In this document: positions 7,841 to 17,051 of the stretch, one piece after another
How the letters are laid out: each line of letters begins with the position of its first letter
Position numbering within the stretch: the first letter of the stretch is position 1
Origin: an uncultured Propionivibrio sp.
GTDB lineage: Bacteria; Pseudomonadota; Gammaproteobacteria; Burkholderiales; Rhodocyclaceae
Length of the DNA: 64,000 nt
NCBI RefSeq assembly: GCF_963666255.1
Contig: NZ_OY762655.1
Coordinates: 620,001 to 684,000, forward strand
Direction: 5' to 3'
The notes under the pieces: generated by a model
Databases searched by the model: none
What the model saw: only the letters and a program-made list of their open reading frames with translations
Told to the model about the DNA's origin: nothing
Program-made: the position numbers and the translations under genes

Positions 7841-10800
7841 GTGCCACTGCCATCCACCGACCGACCGACCGGACTGCCGCAGCAAGCCTCGCTGCCGTCA
7901 ATCAAACCCGGCGAACGCCGACAAATCCCGCCATTTGCCGGCTCCGCCGACGCCCTGCTGATCGCGCAACGCGCCGACCAAGGCGACAAACGCAGCCTGA
8001 TCGCGGTACTGACCGCCAGCGCCGGCGATGCGCAACGCCTGCTCGACGAAATCCCCTGGTTCGCGCCCGATTTGCGCGTCCGCATGCTGCCGGACTGGGA
8101 AACACTGCCCTACGACAGTTTCTCGCCGCACCACGATCTCATCTCCGAACGCCTGGCGACGCTCTACAGCGTCATGCGCAACGAATGCGACGTGCTGCTC
8201 GTTCCCGCCAGCACGGCGGCGTACCGTCTGGCCCCGCCGGCCTACCTGGCCGCCTACACCTTTTTCCTGAAGCAGGGCGAAAAACTCGACGCCGAGACCT
8301 TCAAGGGACAACTGACGCTGGCCGGCTATTCGCACGTCTCGAATGTCGTCTCGCCCGGCGAATACTCGATCCGCGGCGGATTGATCGACCTCTACCCGAT
8401 GGGTTCGGTGCTGCCGTACCGGATCGACCTGTTCGACGACGAAATCGACAGCATCAAGACTTTCGACGTCGACACGCAACGCACCCTTTACCCGGTTCCC
8501 GATATCCGCCTGCTGCCGGCACGCGAATTCCCGCTCGACGACAAGGGACGTGCCTGCTTCCGGCAACGTTTCCGCGAAGTGTTCGAGGGCGACCCGGCGC
8601 GCGCACGCATCTACAAGGACGTCACCAACGGCATCGCGCCGGCCGGCATCGAATACTGGCTGCCGCTCTTCTTCGACGAAACGGCGACGCTCTTCGACTA
8701 CCTGCCGGAAAACACGACCCTCTGCCTGCATAACGACGTTCCCGCAGCGCTCCGCGATTTCTGGCGTGACGCGCAGTCGCGCTACACCATGCTGTCCGGC
8801 GAAACGGCGCGCCCGCTCTTGCCGCCGGCCGACATCTTCCTCTCCGAAGATGCTTTCTTCATCGCCGCCAAGCCCTACGCCCGGCTCGACCTCCACCGAC
8901 AGCCGCCCGGCGTCGCCGAAGGCGAAACGCGGCCGATTCCCGCCGTTGCCGTCGACCGCCGTGCCGACGATCCGCTGACGGCGCTCAAGGGATTCATCGC
9001 CGGCTTCACCGGCAGAATCCTGCTCCTTGCCGAAAGCGCCGGACGCCGCGAGACGTTGGCTGGCCTGCTCAATGAATATGGCATCCGTCCGGAGCCCTGC
9101 ACGGACTTCAGCGGATTCCTCGCTGGCGAAAGCCGCCTGGCGCTCGGCGTTGCGCCGTTGCACGAAGGCTTTGGACTCGATGCCCTCGCCTTCGTCACCG
9201 AAGCCGAGCTCTACGCCGGGACGCCGCACCGGCGGGCCCGCCACGCCGCCCAGCGCAAGGCCTCGATCGACAACTGGCTGCGCGACCTGACCGAGCTCAA
9301 GGTCGGCGACCCGGTCGTTCATGAACAACACGGCATCGCCCGCTACCAGGGGCTGATCCACATGGATCTCGGCGAAGGCGAGATGGAGTTCCTCGAACTT
9401 CATTACGCCAACGACGCCAAGCTCTACGTGCCAGTCTCGCAATTGCACGTCATCTCGCGCTATTCGGGCAGCGACCCGGAAGCGGCGCCGCTGCATGCGC
9501 TCGGATCGCAGCAATGGGAAAAGGCCAAGAAGAAGGCGGCCCTCCAGGCACGCGACACGGCCGCCGAACTGCTCGCCCTCTACGCCCGCCGTGCGGCACG
9601 ACAGGGACATGCCTTCGAATTCACCGCCCGCGACTACGAAGCCTTCGCCGACGGCTTTGGATTCGAGGAAACGCCCGACCAGGCGGCGGCGATCGAAGCC
9701 GTCATCCAGGACATGAAGTCCGGCAAGCCGATGGACCGCCTTGTCTGCGGCGACGTCGGCTTCGGCAAGACCGAGGTCGCCCTGCGCGCCGCTTTCTGCG
9801 CGGTCGCCGGCGGCAAGCAGGTGGCGGTGCTCTGCCCGACCACCCTGCTTTGCGAACAGCATTTCCAGACCTTCAGCGACCGTTTCGCCGACTGGCCGGT
9901 CAAGATCGCCGAACTCTCGCGCTTCAAGACGGCCAAGGAATCGAACCAGGCGATCAAGGAACTGGCCGAAGGCAAGGTTGACATCGTCATCGGCACGCAC
10001 AAGCTGCTGCAAAAGGACATTCGCTTCAACCGGCTCGGGCTCGTCATCATCGACGAAGAGCATCGCTTCGGCGTGCGCCAGAAGGAAAGCCTCAAGGCCC
10101 TGCGTGCCGAAGTCGACGTACTGACGCTGACGGCGACGCCGATCCCGCGTACCCTGGGGATGTCGCTCGAAGGCCTGCGCGACTTTTCAGTCATCGCCAC
10201 GGCGCCGCAAAAACGGCTGGCGATCAAGACCTTCGTCTCGCGCTATTCGGACGGCATCGTGCGCGAGGCGCTGCTGCGCGAATTCAAGCGCGGCGGGCAA
10301 GTCTATTTCCTGCACAACGAAGTCGACACGATCGACAACATGCGCGAAAAGCTCGCCAAGCTGCTGCCCGAAGCCCGCATCGTCGTCGGTCACGGACAGA
10401 TGAACGAGCGCGAACTCGAACGCGTCATGCGCGACTTCACCGGGCAACGCGCCAACCTGCTCCTGTGCACGACAATCATCGAAACCGGCATCGACAACCC
10501 GCACGCCAACACCATCGTCATCAACCGGGCCGACAAGTTCGGTCTGGCGCAGCTCCACCAGTTGCGCGGCCGTGTCGGGCGTTCGCACCACCAGGCCTAC
10601 GCCTACCTGCTCACGCACGGCGACGCCGATGGCACGACCGGCCTCACCAAGCAGGCCAAGCAGCGGCTCGAAGCGATCCAGATGATGGACGAGCTCGGCG
10701 CCGGTTTCTACCTGGCCATGCACGACCTCGAAATCCGCGGCGCCGGCGAGATCCTCGGCGAGAACCAGTCCGGCGAGATGCAGGAAGTCGGTTTCAACCT

Positions 10801-11311
10801 CTACACCGAGATGCTCAACCGCGCCGTCTCGGCGCTGCGCCAGGGCAAGGAACCCGATCTCGCCGAACCGCTCGGCATCACCACCGAAATCAATCTGCAT
10901 ACACCGGCGCTGCTGCCCGACGACTACGCCCCCGATGTGCACGAGCGACTGACGCTCTACAAGCGCCTCGCCAACTGCGCGACGCTCGACGATATCATCG
11001 CCATGCAGGAAGAACTCGTCGACCGTTTCGGCGAACTGCCGCCGCAAGCGCGTTCGCTGCTCGAAAGCCACCGGCTGCGGCTGATGTGCAAGCCGCTCGG
11101 CATCGTCAAACTCGACGCAACGAGCGAACAGATCGTCGTGCAATTCGAGGTCAATCCGCCGATCGAACCGATCCGCATCATCAACCTGATCCAGAAAGAC
11201 CGGAACTATCGGCTGGCCGGACAGGATAAACTGTCGCTGAAACGGCACTGCCCGGCCCTGGCCGACCGCGTCGCCGCCATCAAGGACCTCTTCAAGCAAC
11301 TGAAACCATGA
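7841..11311 (+). CDS. mfd: Transcription-repair coupling factor Mfd
   Basis: A 1156-residue protein if translation starts at GTG 7841 (MPLPSTDRPTG); E. coli Mfd has 1148. An upstream in-frame ATG at 7757 would precede the likely -10 element. Domain order: UvrB-like N-terminal modules, then the CarD-like RNA polymerase interaction domain near 460-545 (from VGDPVVHEQHGIARYQG), then a RecG-like superfamily 2 translocase with Walker A GDVGFGKTE and Walker B IDEEHRFG, helicase motif QLRGRVGRS, and a C-terminal TRCF domain. It removes RNA polymerase stalled at DNA lesions and recruits UvrA. The stop overlaps the aroG start by four bases (ATGA), indicating translational coupling. Confidence 0.97.
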   Translation: MPLPSTDRPTGLPQQASLPSIKPGERRQIPPFAGSADALLIAQRADQGDKRSLIAVLTASAGDAQRLLDEIPWFAPDLRVRMLPDWETLPYDSFSPHHDLISERLATLYSVMRNECDVLLVPASTAAYRLAPPAYLAAYTFFLKQGEKLDAETFKGQLTLAGYSHVSNVVSPGEYSIRGGLIDLYPMGSVLPYRIDLFDDEIDSIKTFDVDTQRTLYPVPDIRLLPAREFPLDDKGRACFRQRFREVFEGDPARARIYKDVTNGIAPAGIEYWLPLFFDETATLFDYLPENTTLCLHNDVPAALRDFWRDAQSRYTMLSGETARPLLPPADIFLSEDAFFIAAKPYARLDLHRQPPGVAEGETRPIPAVAVDRRADDPLTALKGFIAGFTGRILLLAESAGRRETLAGLLNEYGIRPEPCTDFSGFLAGESRLALGVAPLHEGFGLDALAFVTEAELYAGTPHRRARHAAQRKASIDNWLRDLTELKVGDPVVHEQHGIARYQGLIHMDLGEGEMEFLELHYANDAKLYVPVSQLHVISRYSGSDPEAAPLHALGSQQWEKAKKKAALQARDTAAELLALYARRAARQGHAFEFTARDYEAFADGFGFEETPDQAAAIEAVIQDMKSGKPMDRLVCGDVGFGKTEVALRAAFCAVAGGKQVAVLCPTTLLCEQHFQTFSDRFADWPVKIAELSRFKTAKESNQAIKELAEGKVDIVIGTHKLLQKDIRFNRLGLVIIDEEHRFGVRQKESLKALRAEVDVLTLTATPIPRTLGMSLEGLRDFSVIATAPQKRLAIKTFVSRYSDGIVREALLREFKRGGQVYFLHNEVDTIDNMREKLAKLLPEARIVVGHGQMNERELERVMRDFTGQRANLLLCTTIIETGIDNPHANTIVINRADKFGLAQLHQLRGRVGRSHHQAYAYLLTHGDADGTTGLTKQAKQRLEAIQMMDELGAGFYLAMHDLEIRGAGEILGENQSGEMQEVGFNLYTEMLNRAVSALRQGKEPDLAEPLGITTEINLHTPALLPDDYAPDVHERLTLYKRLANCATLDDIIAMQEELVDRFGELPPQARSLLESHRLRLMCKPLGIVKLDATSEQIVVQFEVNPPIEPIRIINLIQKDRNYRLAGQDKLSLKRHCPALADRVAAIKDLFKQLKP

Positions 11312-12411
11312 GCCATCCCGACAAAACCAACCTCGCCACACCGGACATCGAAAACGTCAATATCGTCGATTTCGATCCGATGCCCTCGCCCGAGGAAATC
11401 CACGCCCGCGTGCCGCTTTCGACGCATGCCTCGCGCACGGTGATGCAAGGCCGCGAAGCGCTGCGCAACATCCTTGACCGCAAGGACCATCGCCTGTTCG
11501 TCGTCGTCGGCCCCTGCTCGATCCACGACCCGGTCGCCGGCCTCGACTATGCCCGTCGGCTGAAAGCGCTCGGCGATGAACTCGGCGACACGCTGCTGCC
11601 GATCATGCGCGTCTATTTTGAAAAACCGCGTACGACGACCGGCTGGAAAGGCTACATCAACGATCCGGACATGGATGACTCGTTCCGCATCGGCAAAGGC
11701 ATGGAAAACGCACGGGCCTTCCTGCGCGACGTCGCCGAACTCGGACTGCCAGCAGCCACCGAGGCGCTCGATCCGATCTCGCCGCAATACCTCGGCGACC
11801 TCATCGCCTGGACGGCGATCGGCGCCCGCACGACCGAATCGCAGACGCACCGCGAAATGTCCTCGGGATTATCGACGCCGGTCGGCTTCAAGAACGGCAC
11901 CAACGGCGACGTCGGCATCGCCGTCAATGCCATTCTTTCGGCATCGCGCCCGCACAGCTTCCTCGGCATCAACGGCGAAGGCAAAACCTCGGTCGTGCGC
12001 ACCAGCGGCAACCCCTACGGACACCTTGTCCTGCGCGGCGGCGACGGCCGCCCGAACTATGACACCGTCAGCGTCCGCATCGCCGAGCAGGCGCTGGCCA
12101 AGGCCAAGCTGCCGGCCAACATCGTCGTCGACTGCTCGCACGCCAACAGCTACAAGAACCACGAACTGCAGCCGCTCGTCATGGCCGACATCGTCAACCA
12201 GATCCGTTTCGGCAACCAGTCGCTGGTCGGCGTCATGATCGAATCGAACATCGCCGCCGGCAGCCAGCCGATTCCCAACGACCTTGGCTCGCTCAAATAC
12301 GGCTGCTCGGTCACGGATGCCTGCGTCGACTGGGACACCACCGAAAAAATGCTGCGCGAGACGGCCGCGCAACTGCGCGACGTATTGCCGAACAGAACCC
12401 GCCAATCCTGA
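11308..12411 (+). CDS. aroG: 3-deoxy-7-phosphoheptulonate synthase, class I (AroG/F/H type)
   Basis: A 367-residue type I DAHP synthase that condenses phosphoenolpyruvate with erythrose 4-phosphate, the first step of the shikimate pathway in the cytoplasm. Visible family signatures are VVVGPCSIHDP, the phosphate-binding MRVYFEKPRTTTGWKG, PAATEALDP, GARTTESQTHREMSSG and the metal-ligand region DCSHANS. It overlaps mfd by four bases and has no promoter of its own that I can see. Which aromatic amino acid inhibits it cannot be read safely from sequence, so the aroG symbol denotes the family and not a proven regulatory isoform. Confidence 0.95.
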   Translation: MSHPDKTNLATPDIENVNIVDFDPMPSPEEIHARVPLSTHASRTVMQGREALRNILDRKDHRLFVVVGPCSIHDPVAGLDYARRLKALGDELGDTLLPIMRVYFEKPRTTTGWKGYINDPDMDDSFRIGKGMENARAFLRDVAELGLPAATEALDPISPQYLGDLIAWTAIGARTTESQTHREMSSGLSTPVGFKNGTNGDVGIAVNAILSASRPHSFLGINGEGKTSVVRTSGNPYGHLVLRGGDGRPNYDTVSVRIAEQALAKAKLPANIVVDCSHANSYKNHELQPLVMADIVNQIRFGNQSLVGVMIESNIAAGSQPIPNDLGSLKYGCSVTDACVDWDTTEKMLRETAAQLRDVLPNRTRQS

Positions 12412-12438
12412 TCATTCCGATACTCCTGGAGACTCTTG

Positions 12439-13671
12439 ATGCCAGCCCTGATCCGCCCTTTCACCGCCCTGCGCCCACGCCCCGAACACGCCGCCGCGGT
12501 CGCCGCACCGCCCTATGACGTGTTGTCGAGCGACGAAGCGCGCGTGCGCGCCGCCGGCAAACCGCACTCCTTCCTGCACATTTCCAAGGCCGAGATCGAC
12601 CTGCCGCCGGAAGTCGATCATTACGCGCCCGAGGTCTATGCCAAATCGGCCGAAAACCTGCACAAGCTGATCAATGACAACATCCTGATCCGCGACGAAA
12701 AGCCCTGCTACTACGCCTACCGTCTCGTCATGGGCTCGCACACGCAGACCGGCCTGATCGCCGCGGCTTCGGTCGCCCACTACGACACCAACCGCATCCG
12801 CAAACACGAGTTCACGCGGCCGGACAAGGAAGACGACCGGGTCCGCCAGATCGAGGCGCTCAATGCACAGACCGGCCCGGTGCTGCTCGCCCATCCCGAC
12901 AGCGACGAAGCCGAACGGCTGGTCGCAGCCGCGACCGCCGGCACGCCGATCGCCGACCTGACCGCCGATGACGGCATCAAGCACACGCTCTGGCGGATCG
13001 ACGACGAAGCCGCCATTGCCCGTATCTCCACCGTGGTCGACGCCATGCCGGCGCTCTACATCGCTGACGGCCACCACCGGTCGGCCGCCGCCTCGCGCGT
13101 CGCTGCCGCCCGTCGCGGCAAGGGCCGCCCGGATTCGGCCGAATATTTCCTGGCGGTGATCTTCCCGGCCCGGCAGATGCGCATCCTCGACTACAACCGC
13201 GTCGTGCGCGACCTCAACGGCCACACGGTCGAGAGTTTCCTCGCCGCCGTTGCCGAACGCTGCACCGTCACGCCGGCCGAGGGACGCGCCACCCCGCCGG
13301 CCACCGGCTGCTTCGGTCTCTATCTCGCCAAGCGCTGGTACCATCTGAAAATCAAGCCCGAACTCGTGCCGACGCAGGACCCGGTGCGCCGGCTCGATGT
13401 CTCGGTGTTGTCGGAACAGATTCTCGCCCCGGTGCTCGGCATCGCCGACCTGCGTCGCGACACGCGCATCGACTTCGTCGGCGGCATCCGCGGTCTGGGC
13501 GAGCTTGAAAAGCGCGTCGACAGCGGCGAGATGGCGGTTGCCTTCGCCATGTACCCGACGCAACTCGGCGAGCTCATGTCGGTCGCCGATGCCGGTGAAG
13601 TGATGCCGCCGAAGTCGACCTGGTTCGAACCGAAGCTCGCCGACGGACTCGCCTCGCACGTCCTCGACTGA
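12439..13671 (+). CDS. DUF1015 family protein
   Basis: A 410-residue soluble protein. The start is at ATG 12439 (MPALIRPFTALRP) with TGGAGA upstream; the TTG just before it is less likely. The N-terminal RPFTALRP and APPYDVLS segments and the internal ADGHHRSAAA motif are characteristic of DUF1015 proteins, sometimes annotated as SpoIVCA- or HTH-linked and common next to serine or amino-acid metabolism genes. No biochemical function is established. The ADGHHR segment looks like an active or metal-binding site. It follows aroG by 27 bases in the same direction. Confidence 0.9.
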   Translation: MPALIRPFTALRPRPEHAAAVAAPPYDVLSSDEARVRAAGKPHSFLHISKAEIDLPPEVDHYAPEVYAKSAENLHKLINDNILIRDEKPCYYAYRLVMGSHTQTGLIAAASVAHYDTNRIRKHEFTRPDKEDDRVRQIEALNAQTGPVLLAHPDSDEAERLVAAATAGTPIADLTADDGIKHTLWRIDDEAAIARISTVVDAMPALYIADGHHRSAAASRVAAARRGKGRPDSAEYFLAVIFPARQMRILDYNRVVRDLNGHTVESFLAAVAERCTVTPAEGRATPPATGCFGLYLAKRWYHLKIKPELVPTQDPVRRLDVSVLSEQILAPVLGIADLRRDTRIDFVGGIRGLGELEKRVDSGEMAVAFAMYPTQLGELMSVADAGEVMPPKSTWFEPKLADGLASHVLD

Positions 13672-13705
13672 ATGACAGGCGGCTAAGACCGCCTCATTCG
13701 ACCCG

Positions 13706-13742
13706 ACGCCCCGGCCCTTCGCATCATCGAAGGCCGGGGCGT
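13706..13742. terminator. GC-rich hairpin between convergent genes
   Basis: ACGCCCCGGCC plus CTTCG pairs with CGAAG plus GCCGGGGCGT with one bulged base and a six-base loop. It lies between the convergent DUF1015 and flavin reductase genes and is preceded by a smaller AGGCGG / CCGCCT hairpin (13677-13694). There is no T run, so intrinsic termination is uncertain. Confidence 0.5.
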
Positions 13743-13751
13743 TCGTTCATC

Positions 13752-14291
13752 TCAATCGGCGCCGGGCAGGAAAGGCAGCGCAAGCCGGACGGCCAGCTCG
13801 ATGCGCTTTTCCAGGGCGAGACTGCACAGCTTGTGATCGACAAAATCGGCCTCGGTGGCGAAGACGCCGATCGGTAGCGTCAACGCCTGCTTCATCGCCA
13901 GCAATGGCCGCAACTGCTGGTCGATCACCAGTCCGTGCAAGGCGCTGCCGCCGGTGGCCGCCAGCAACGTCGGCTTTCCCGCCAGCGAGTCCATCGCCGT
14001 CATATCGAGAAAATGCTTGAACAGGCCGGAGAACGTCGCATTGTGAACGGGACTCGCGGCAATCAGCACGTCGGCATTTTCGACGGCCACCACCTGCGCA
14101 AGAATGTCCTCCGGCAACTCGCTGCGCCAGTAACACGCGCCGAGACGCCTTCCGAATTGTGCGATTTCCACCCGCTGCGGCACGATTGTCCGAAACTCGC
14201 CAATCCTGGCCAACAAGGCCTCGCACAGCACCAGCGTCCGCGACGGCTGCTGCAAGCTGCCGCAGAGCACGGCGACATTCAAAGCTGACAT
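13752..14291 (-). CDS. NADPH-dependent FMN reductase family protein
   Basis: A 179-residue flavodoxin-fold reductase of the SsuE/MsuE type. The start MSALNVAVLCGS at 14291 places the phosphate-binding LCGSLQQPSRT loop at residues 8-18; the frame continues upstream without conservation. The segment AASPVHNATFSGLFKHFLD is the usual flavin-contacting region. Such enzymes reduce FMN with NAD(P)H, often for a partner monooxygenase, but none is nearby, so the partner is unknown. It faces the DUF1015 gene and is transcribed away from the small membrane protein gene at 14454. Confidence 0.85.
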   Translation of the reverse strand: MSALNVAVLCGSLQQPSRTLVLCEALLARIGEFRTIVPQRVEIAQFGRRLGACYWRSELPEDILAQVVAVENADVLIAASPVHNATFSGLFKHFLDMTAMDSLAGKPTLLAATGGSALHGLVIDQQLRPLLAMKQALTLPIGVFATEADFVDHKLCSLALEKRIELAVRLALPFLPGAD

Positions 14292-14453
14292 TTCAACAAA
14301 CCTTTCTGATAACGACAACGGACGCCTGCAGCAATTTCCGGACCATGACGACAGGGTGACCGTTTCCGGGATAGTCACGTTGACAGCGGCGACCGCTTCG
14401 CGGTTTCATCCTCGTGAATAAAATCGACCGGTTACCCAAACCGCCCCTCACCG

Positions 14454-14858
14454 ATGAAGACCTCGCTCCGCAGTCTCCTGGTCGCCTGGCTGACGATGCT
14501 CGCCGTATCGATGGCAAACGGCGCCCTGCGCGAATTCGTCTACGCGCCCTATCTGAACGCCGCGGCGGCGCAACAACTTTCCACCTTTATCGGCGCGCTT
14601 CTCCTCGGCATCGTCATCCATCGCCATGCGCGACGTCACCCATTCCCGTCGGCGCGGGCTGCCTTCGCAAGCGGACTTCTGTGGGTGGCACTGACGATCG
14701 CCTTCGAGTTTCTCTTCTTCCACTACGTCGGCGGCCATCCCTGGCCGGTGCTGCTCGCCAACTACGACCTGTCGGCCGGCCGCCTCTGGCCGCTCCTGCT
14801 GCTCTGGATTGCGCTTGCGCCGAGTCTGTTCCACCGCCTCAGGATGCGTCGAGCCTAA
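14454..14858 (+). CDS. Small integral membrane protein, unknown function
   Basis: 134 residues with four hydrophobic segments (about 5-22, 42-56, 68-90 and 108-124) separated by short basic loops. The start at ATG 14454 gives a standard MKTSLRSLL membrane N-terminus but has no strong ribosome site. A conserved-looking ALREFVYAPYL sequence follows the first segment. I do not recognise the family. The flanking spacers (14292-14453 and 14859-15056) show no further gene. Confidence 0.7.
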   Translation: MKTSLRSLLVAWLTMLAVSMANGALREFVYAPYLNAAAAQQLSTFIGALLLGIVIHRHARRHPFPSARAAFASGLLWVALTIAFEFLFFHYVGGHPWPVLLANYDLSAGRLWPLLLLWIALAPSLFHRLRMRRA

Positions 14859-15056
14859 GCAATCGGCAACCAAGACCGGCTAACCCGGGATCGCCGCCTG
14901 TTCAAGCCCCGAGATCAAAACACGACAAGTCCTCAACCCAGACCAGGACCTGCGCTTGCTGTGGGAGCGCGACGCCGCCGGGTGGCTATCGATTGGTATC
15001 GGCCGCTACTGGTGAAGCCAGGCAAACGCGGATCCCTGGCGAAGCGCCCGCTTCCG

Positions 15057-15521
15057 TCAGTCGCCCTTCTGGTAGGTACCGATGCACTGCGCCTCGGCCA
15101 GGACATGCCCCTGCATGGCGCGTTCCAGCGCCTTGCGGTCGGGCTCCTTCAGATCGGGCAACACCGTATCCAAGGCATAGAGCTTGTGGAAATAGCGATG
15201 CCGCCCGATCGGCGGGCACGGTCCGCCGTAGCCGGTCGTCTTCCAGTCGTTCAAGCCTTCCCGTGTCCCCGAGGGCAGAACATCGACATGTTCGGGCAAT
15301 CCGTCGCAATCGGCCGGAAGGTTATAGAGCACCCAATGCACCCAGATGCGCTGTGGCGCGGCAGGATCCGGCGCATCGGGATCATCGACGATCAGCGCGA
15401 GACTCTTCGTCCCCGGCGGCAGCTCATGCCAGGACAGCGGTGGCGACACATTGGCCCCCTCGCAGGTATAAACGGGCGGAATCTTTCCGAGATGCTCGAA
15501 AGCAGTTGAACTCAGACGCAT
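15057..15521 (-). CDS. YbhB/YbcL family (PEBP-like) protein
   Basis: A 154-residue phosphatidylethanolamine-binding-protein fold. The start MRLSSTAFEH at 15521 has GGAGG nine bases upstream. The family signatures DDPDAPDP, WVHWVLYNLP and GYGGPCPPIGRHRYFHKLYALD form the anion-binding pocket of this family. No signal peptide is visible, so it is probably cytoplasmic, like E. coli YbhB. The physiological ligand is not known. It is followed on the same strand by nothing related, and its stop lies about 200 bases from the membrane protein gene. Confidence 0.92.
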   Translation of the reverse strand: MRLSSTAFEHLGKIPPVYTCEGANVSPPLSWHELPPGTKSLALIVDDPDAPDPAAPQRIWVHWVLYNLPADCDGLPEHVDVLPSGTREGLNDWKTTGYGGPCPPIGRHRYFHKLYALDTVLPDLKEPDRKALERAMQGHVLAEAQCIGTYQKGD

Positions 15522-15567
15522 GGTGAATCCTCCATGACGGCTGGCGCCGAGGCGCCACAAGGCTGGA

Positions 15568-16389
15568 CTATGCCCCCAACATCCTTATTTCCCGCTGCGG
15601 CACCGGCATCTCGACCCCCTCACGACGGAAGGTTTCAAGGATCGCGCGATTGATCTCGCCCGACGCGGCCACATAATCCGGCACATTGACCCAGGGCTTC
15701 ACGCAGATCGCAACGGCAAATTCGCCCAGATTGCTGACGGCGATCACCGGCGCCGGATCCTTCAGCACCCGGGTATTTTCGGCCAGAATGGCGGTGACCA
15801 GACGGTATGCCACCTCCATATCGGTGCCGTACGAAACGCCGACCGACAGGTCGAGCTGCCGTATGCTGCCGTAGTTGTGCATGATCTCGCCGACGATCTT
15901 GCGGTTCGGAATGATGACTTTCGAACGGTCGGTATGACCAAGCGTCGTACTGAACAAGGTGACGTCGAGCACCTCGCCCTCTTCCGCGCCGATCGACAGA
16001 TAGTCGCCGACATGGAAGGGCCGGGTGAAGATGATCGTCAGCCCGGCAGCGACATTGCCGAGAATCCCCTGCATGGCCAGGGCCACCCCGGCACCGGCAA
16101 CGCCGAGGCCGGCGATGAGCGGCAACAGTTCGACGCCGAGATTCTGCAACGCGAGGATGACAAAGAAACCGAAAACGATGAGGTGCGCGGCACGCACCAG
16201 CAATACACGAACCGGCGCCTCGAACTTCAAGCGCCGCAGCAGGCGCTCGGTCATCCGGCCGACCCAGCGCCCGAGCAGATAGCCCGCCATCAGGATGACG
16301 ATCGCCACGACAACCTTGGGGCCGAAACGAACCGCCATGTCAATGGCGGACGCCTTGAAATGATCGAGCGTACGCAGTTGTTCGTTCAT
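15568..16389 (-). CDS. MscS-family mechanosensitive ion channel
   Basis: 273 residues, close to E. coli MscS (286). I placed the start at ATG 16389 (MNEQLRTLDHF) because AGAGGAGG sits six bases upstream; an ATG two codons earlier is too close to it. Three transmembrane segments occur at about 25-45, 68-88 and 91-125, the third being the Gly/Ala-rich pore helix AGLGVAGAGVALAMQGILGNVAAG. The beta domain RPFHVGDYLSIG and the C-terminal alpha/beta region follow. It opens on membrane tension during hypo-osmotic shock. The gene lies 15 bases after the Mrr-type membrane protein gene. Confidence 0.95.
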   Translation of the reverse strand: MNEQLRTLDHFKASAIDMAVRFGPKVVVAIVILMAGYLLGRWVGRMTERLLRRLKFEAPVRVLLVRAAHLIVFGFFVILALQNLGVELLPLIAGLGVAGAGVALAMQGILGNVAAGLTIIFTRPFHVGDYLSIGAEEGEVLDVTLFSTTLGHTDRSKVIIPNRKIVGEIMHNYGSIRQLDLSVGVSYGTDMEVAYRLVTAILAENTRVLKDPAPVIAVSNLGEFAVAICVKPWVNVPDYVAASGEINRAILETFRREGVEMPVPQREIRMLGA

Positions 16390-16404
16390 CGTCATCCTCC
16401 TCTG

Positions 16405-16980
16405 TTATTGTCGCGGCAGCGGCTTGCGCGGCAACCGCAAGAGACGCGCCAGCTGCGGCGCCAGCATCAGCGCCATCCGATGTTCCTTGGCGAACTGACG
16501 GGCGACGTCGGAGACGCCGTTCGCCGAAACGTACAGGGCCTCGCGCGCTTCCCGCGCCTCACGCACCGCTTCCAATTCACGCAGCGGCTCGACGCCCTGG
16601 CTGGCGGCTTTCCAGCGCTTGCAGCAGACCACCGAGGTCCGCCCCTGCTTTTCGAGCAGGAAGTCGGCGGCGCCATCGATGCGCTTGACGGTGAAACCAT
16701 CGCGCTCGAATGCCTTTTGCATCAGTCCGGAAAACTCGCGCCACGACATCGCCGAAACGGCGTCGATCGTTTCTTCAATGCGCGCGGCGCTCGGTTCGTC
16801 GCGCTGCTTCCATGCGGCAATCGACCCGACGACAATGAACGGCAGGGTAAACGCAACGCCGTAGGAAAAATACTCGCCGGAAGCAATGACCTTGCCGAGC
16901 AACGCGATGACGGCAGCCACAGCAAAGCTTATCCACCACGGCGAGCGCATCAGGATAGCGAACAGCGAATTTTCAGACAT
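16405..16980 (-). CDS. Membrane protein with restriction-endonuclease-like (Mrr-type) domain
   Basis: About 191 residues from ATG 16980 (MSENSLFAILMR). Two transmembrane segments (about 15-32 and 36-53) are followed by a cytoplasmic domain. The segment SWREFSGLMQKAFERDGFTVKRIDGAADFLLEKQGRTSVVCCKRW resembles the Mrr_cat fold, where a conserved D-x-x-E-x-Q-K core is usual. Here Asp is followed by LLEKQG and then VVCCKRW, so the catalytic lysine position reads CCKRW. A membrane-anchored nuclease fold is seen in many bacteria, but the function is unknown. There is no methylase or other restriction gene nearby. The start codon has no strong ribosome site. Confidence 0.8.
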   Translation of the reverse strand: MSENSLFAILMRSPWWISFAVAAVIALLGKVIASGEYFSYGVAFTLPFIVVGSIAAWKQRDEPSAARIEETIDAVSAMSWREFSGLMQKAFERDGFTVKRIDGAADFLLEKQGRTSVVCCKRWKAASQGVEPLRELEAVREAREAREALYVSANGVSDVARQFAKEHRMALMLAPQLARLLRLPRKPLPRQ

Positions 16981-17051
16981 TTTCAGTTGCACGACTTCTA
17001 TATCTCCATTGCGTAAAAAACAACCTGTCGATTCTCTCGACACATAAAAGA

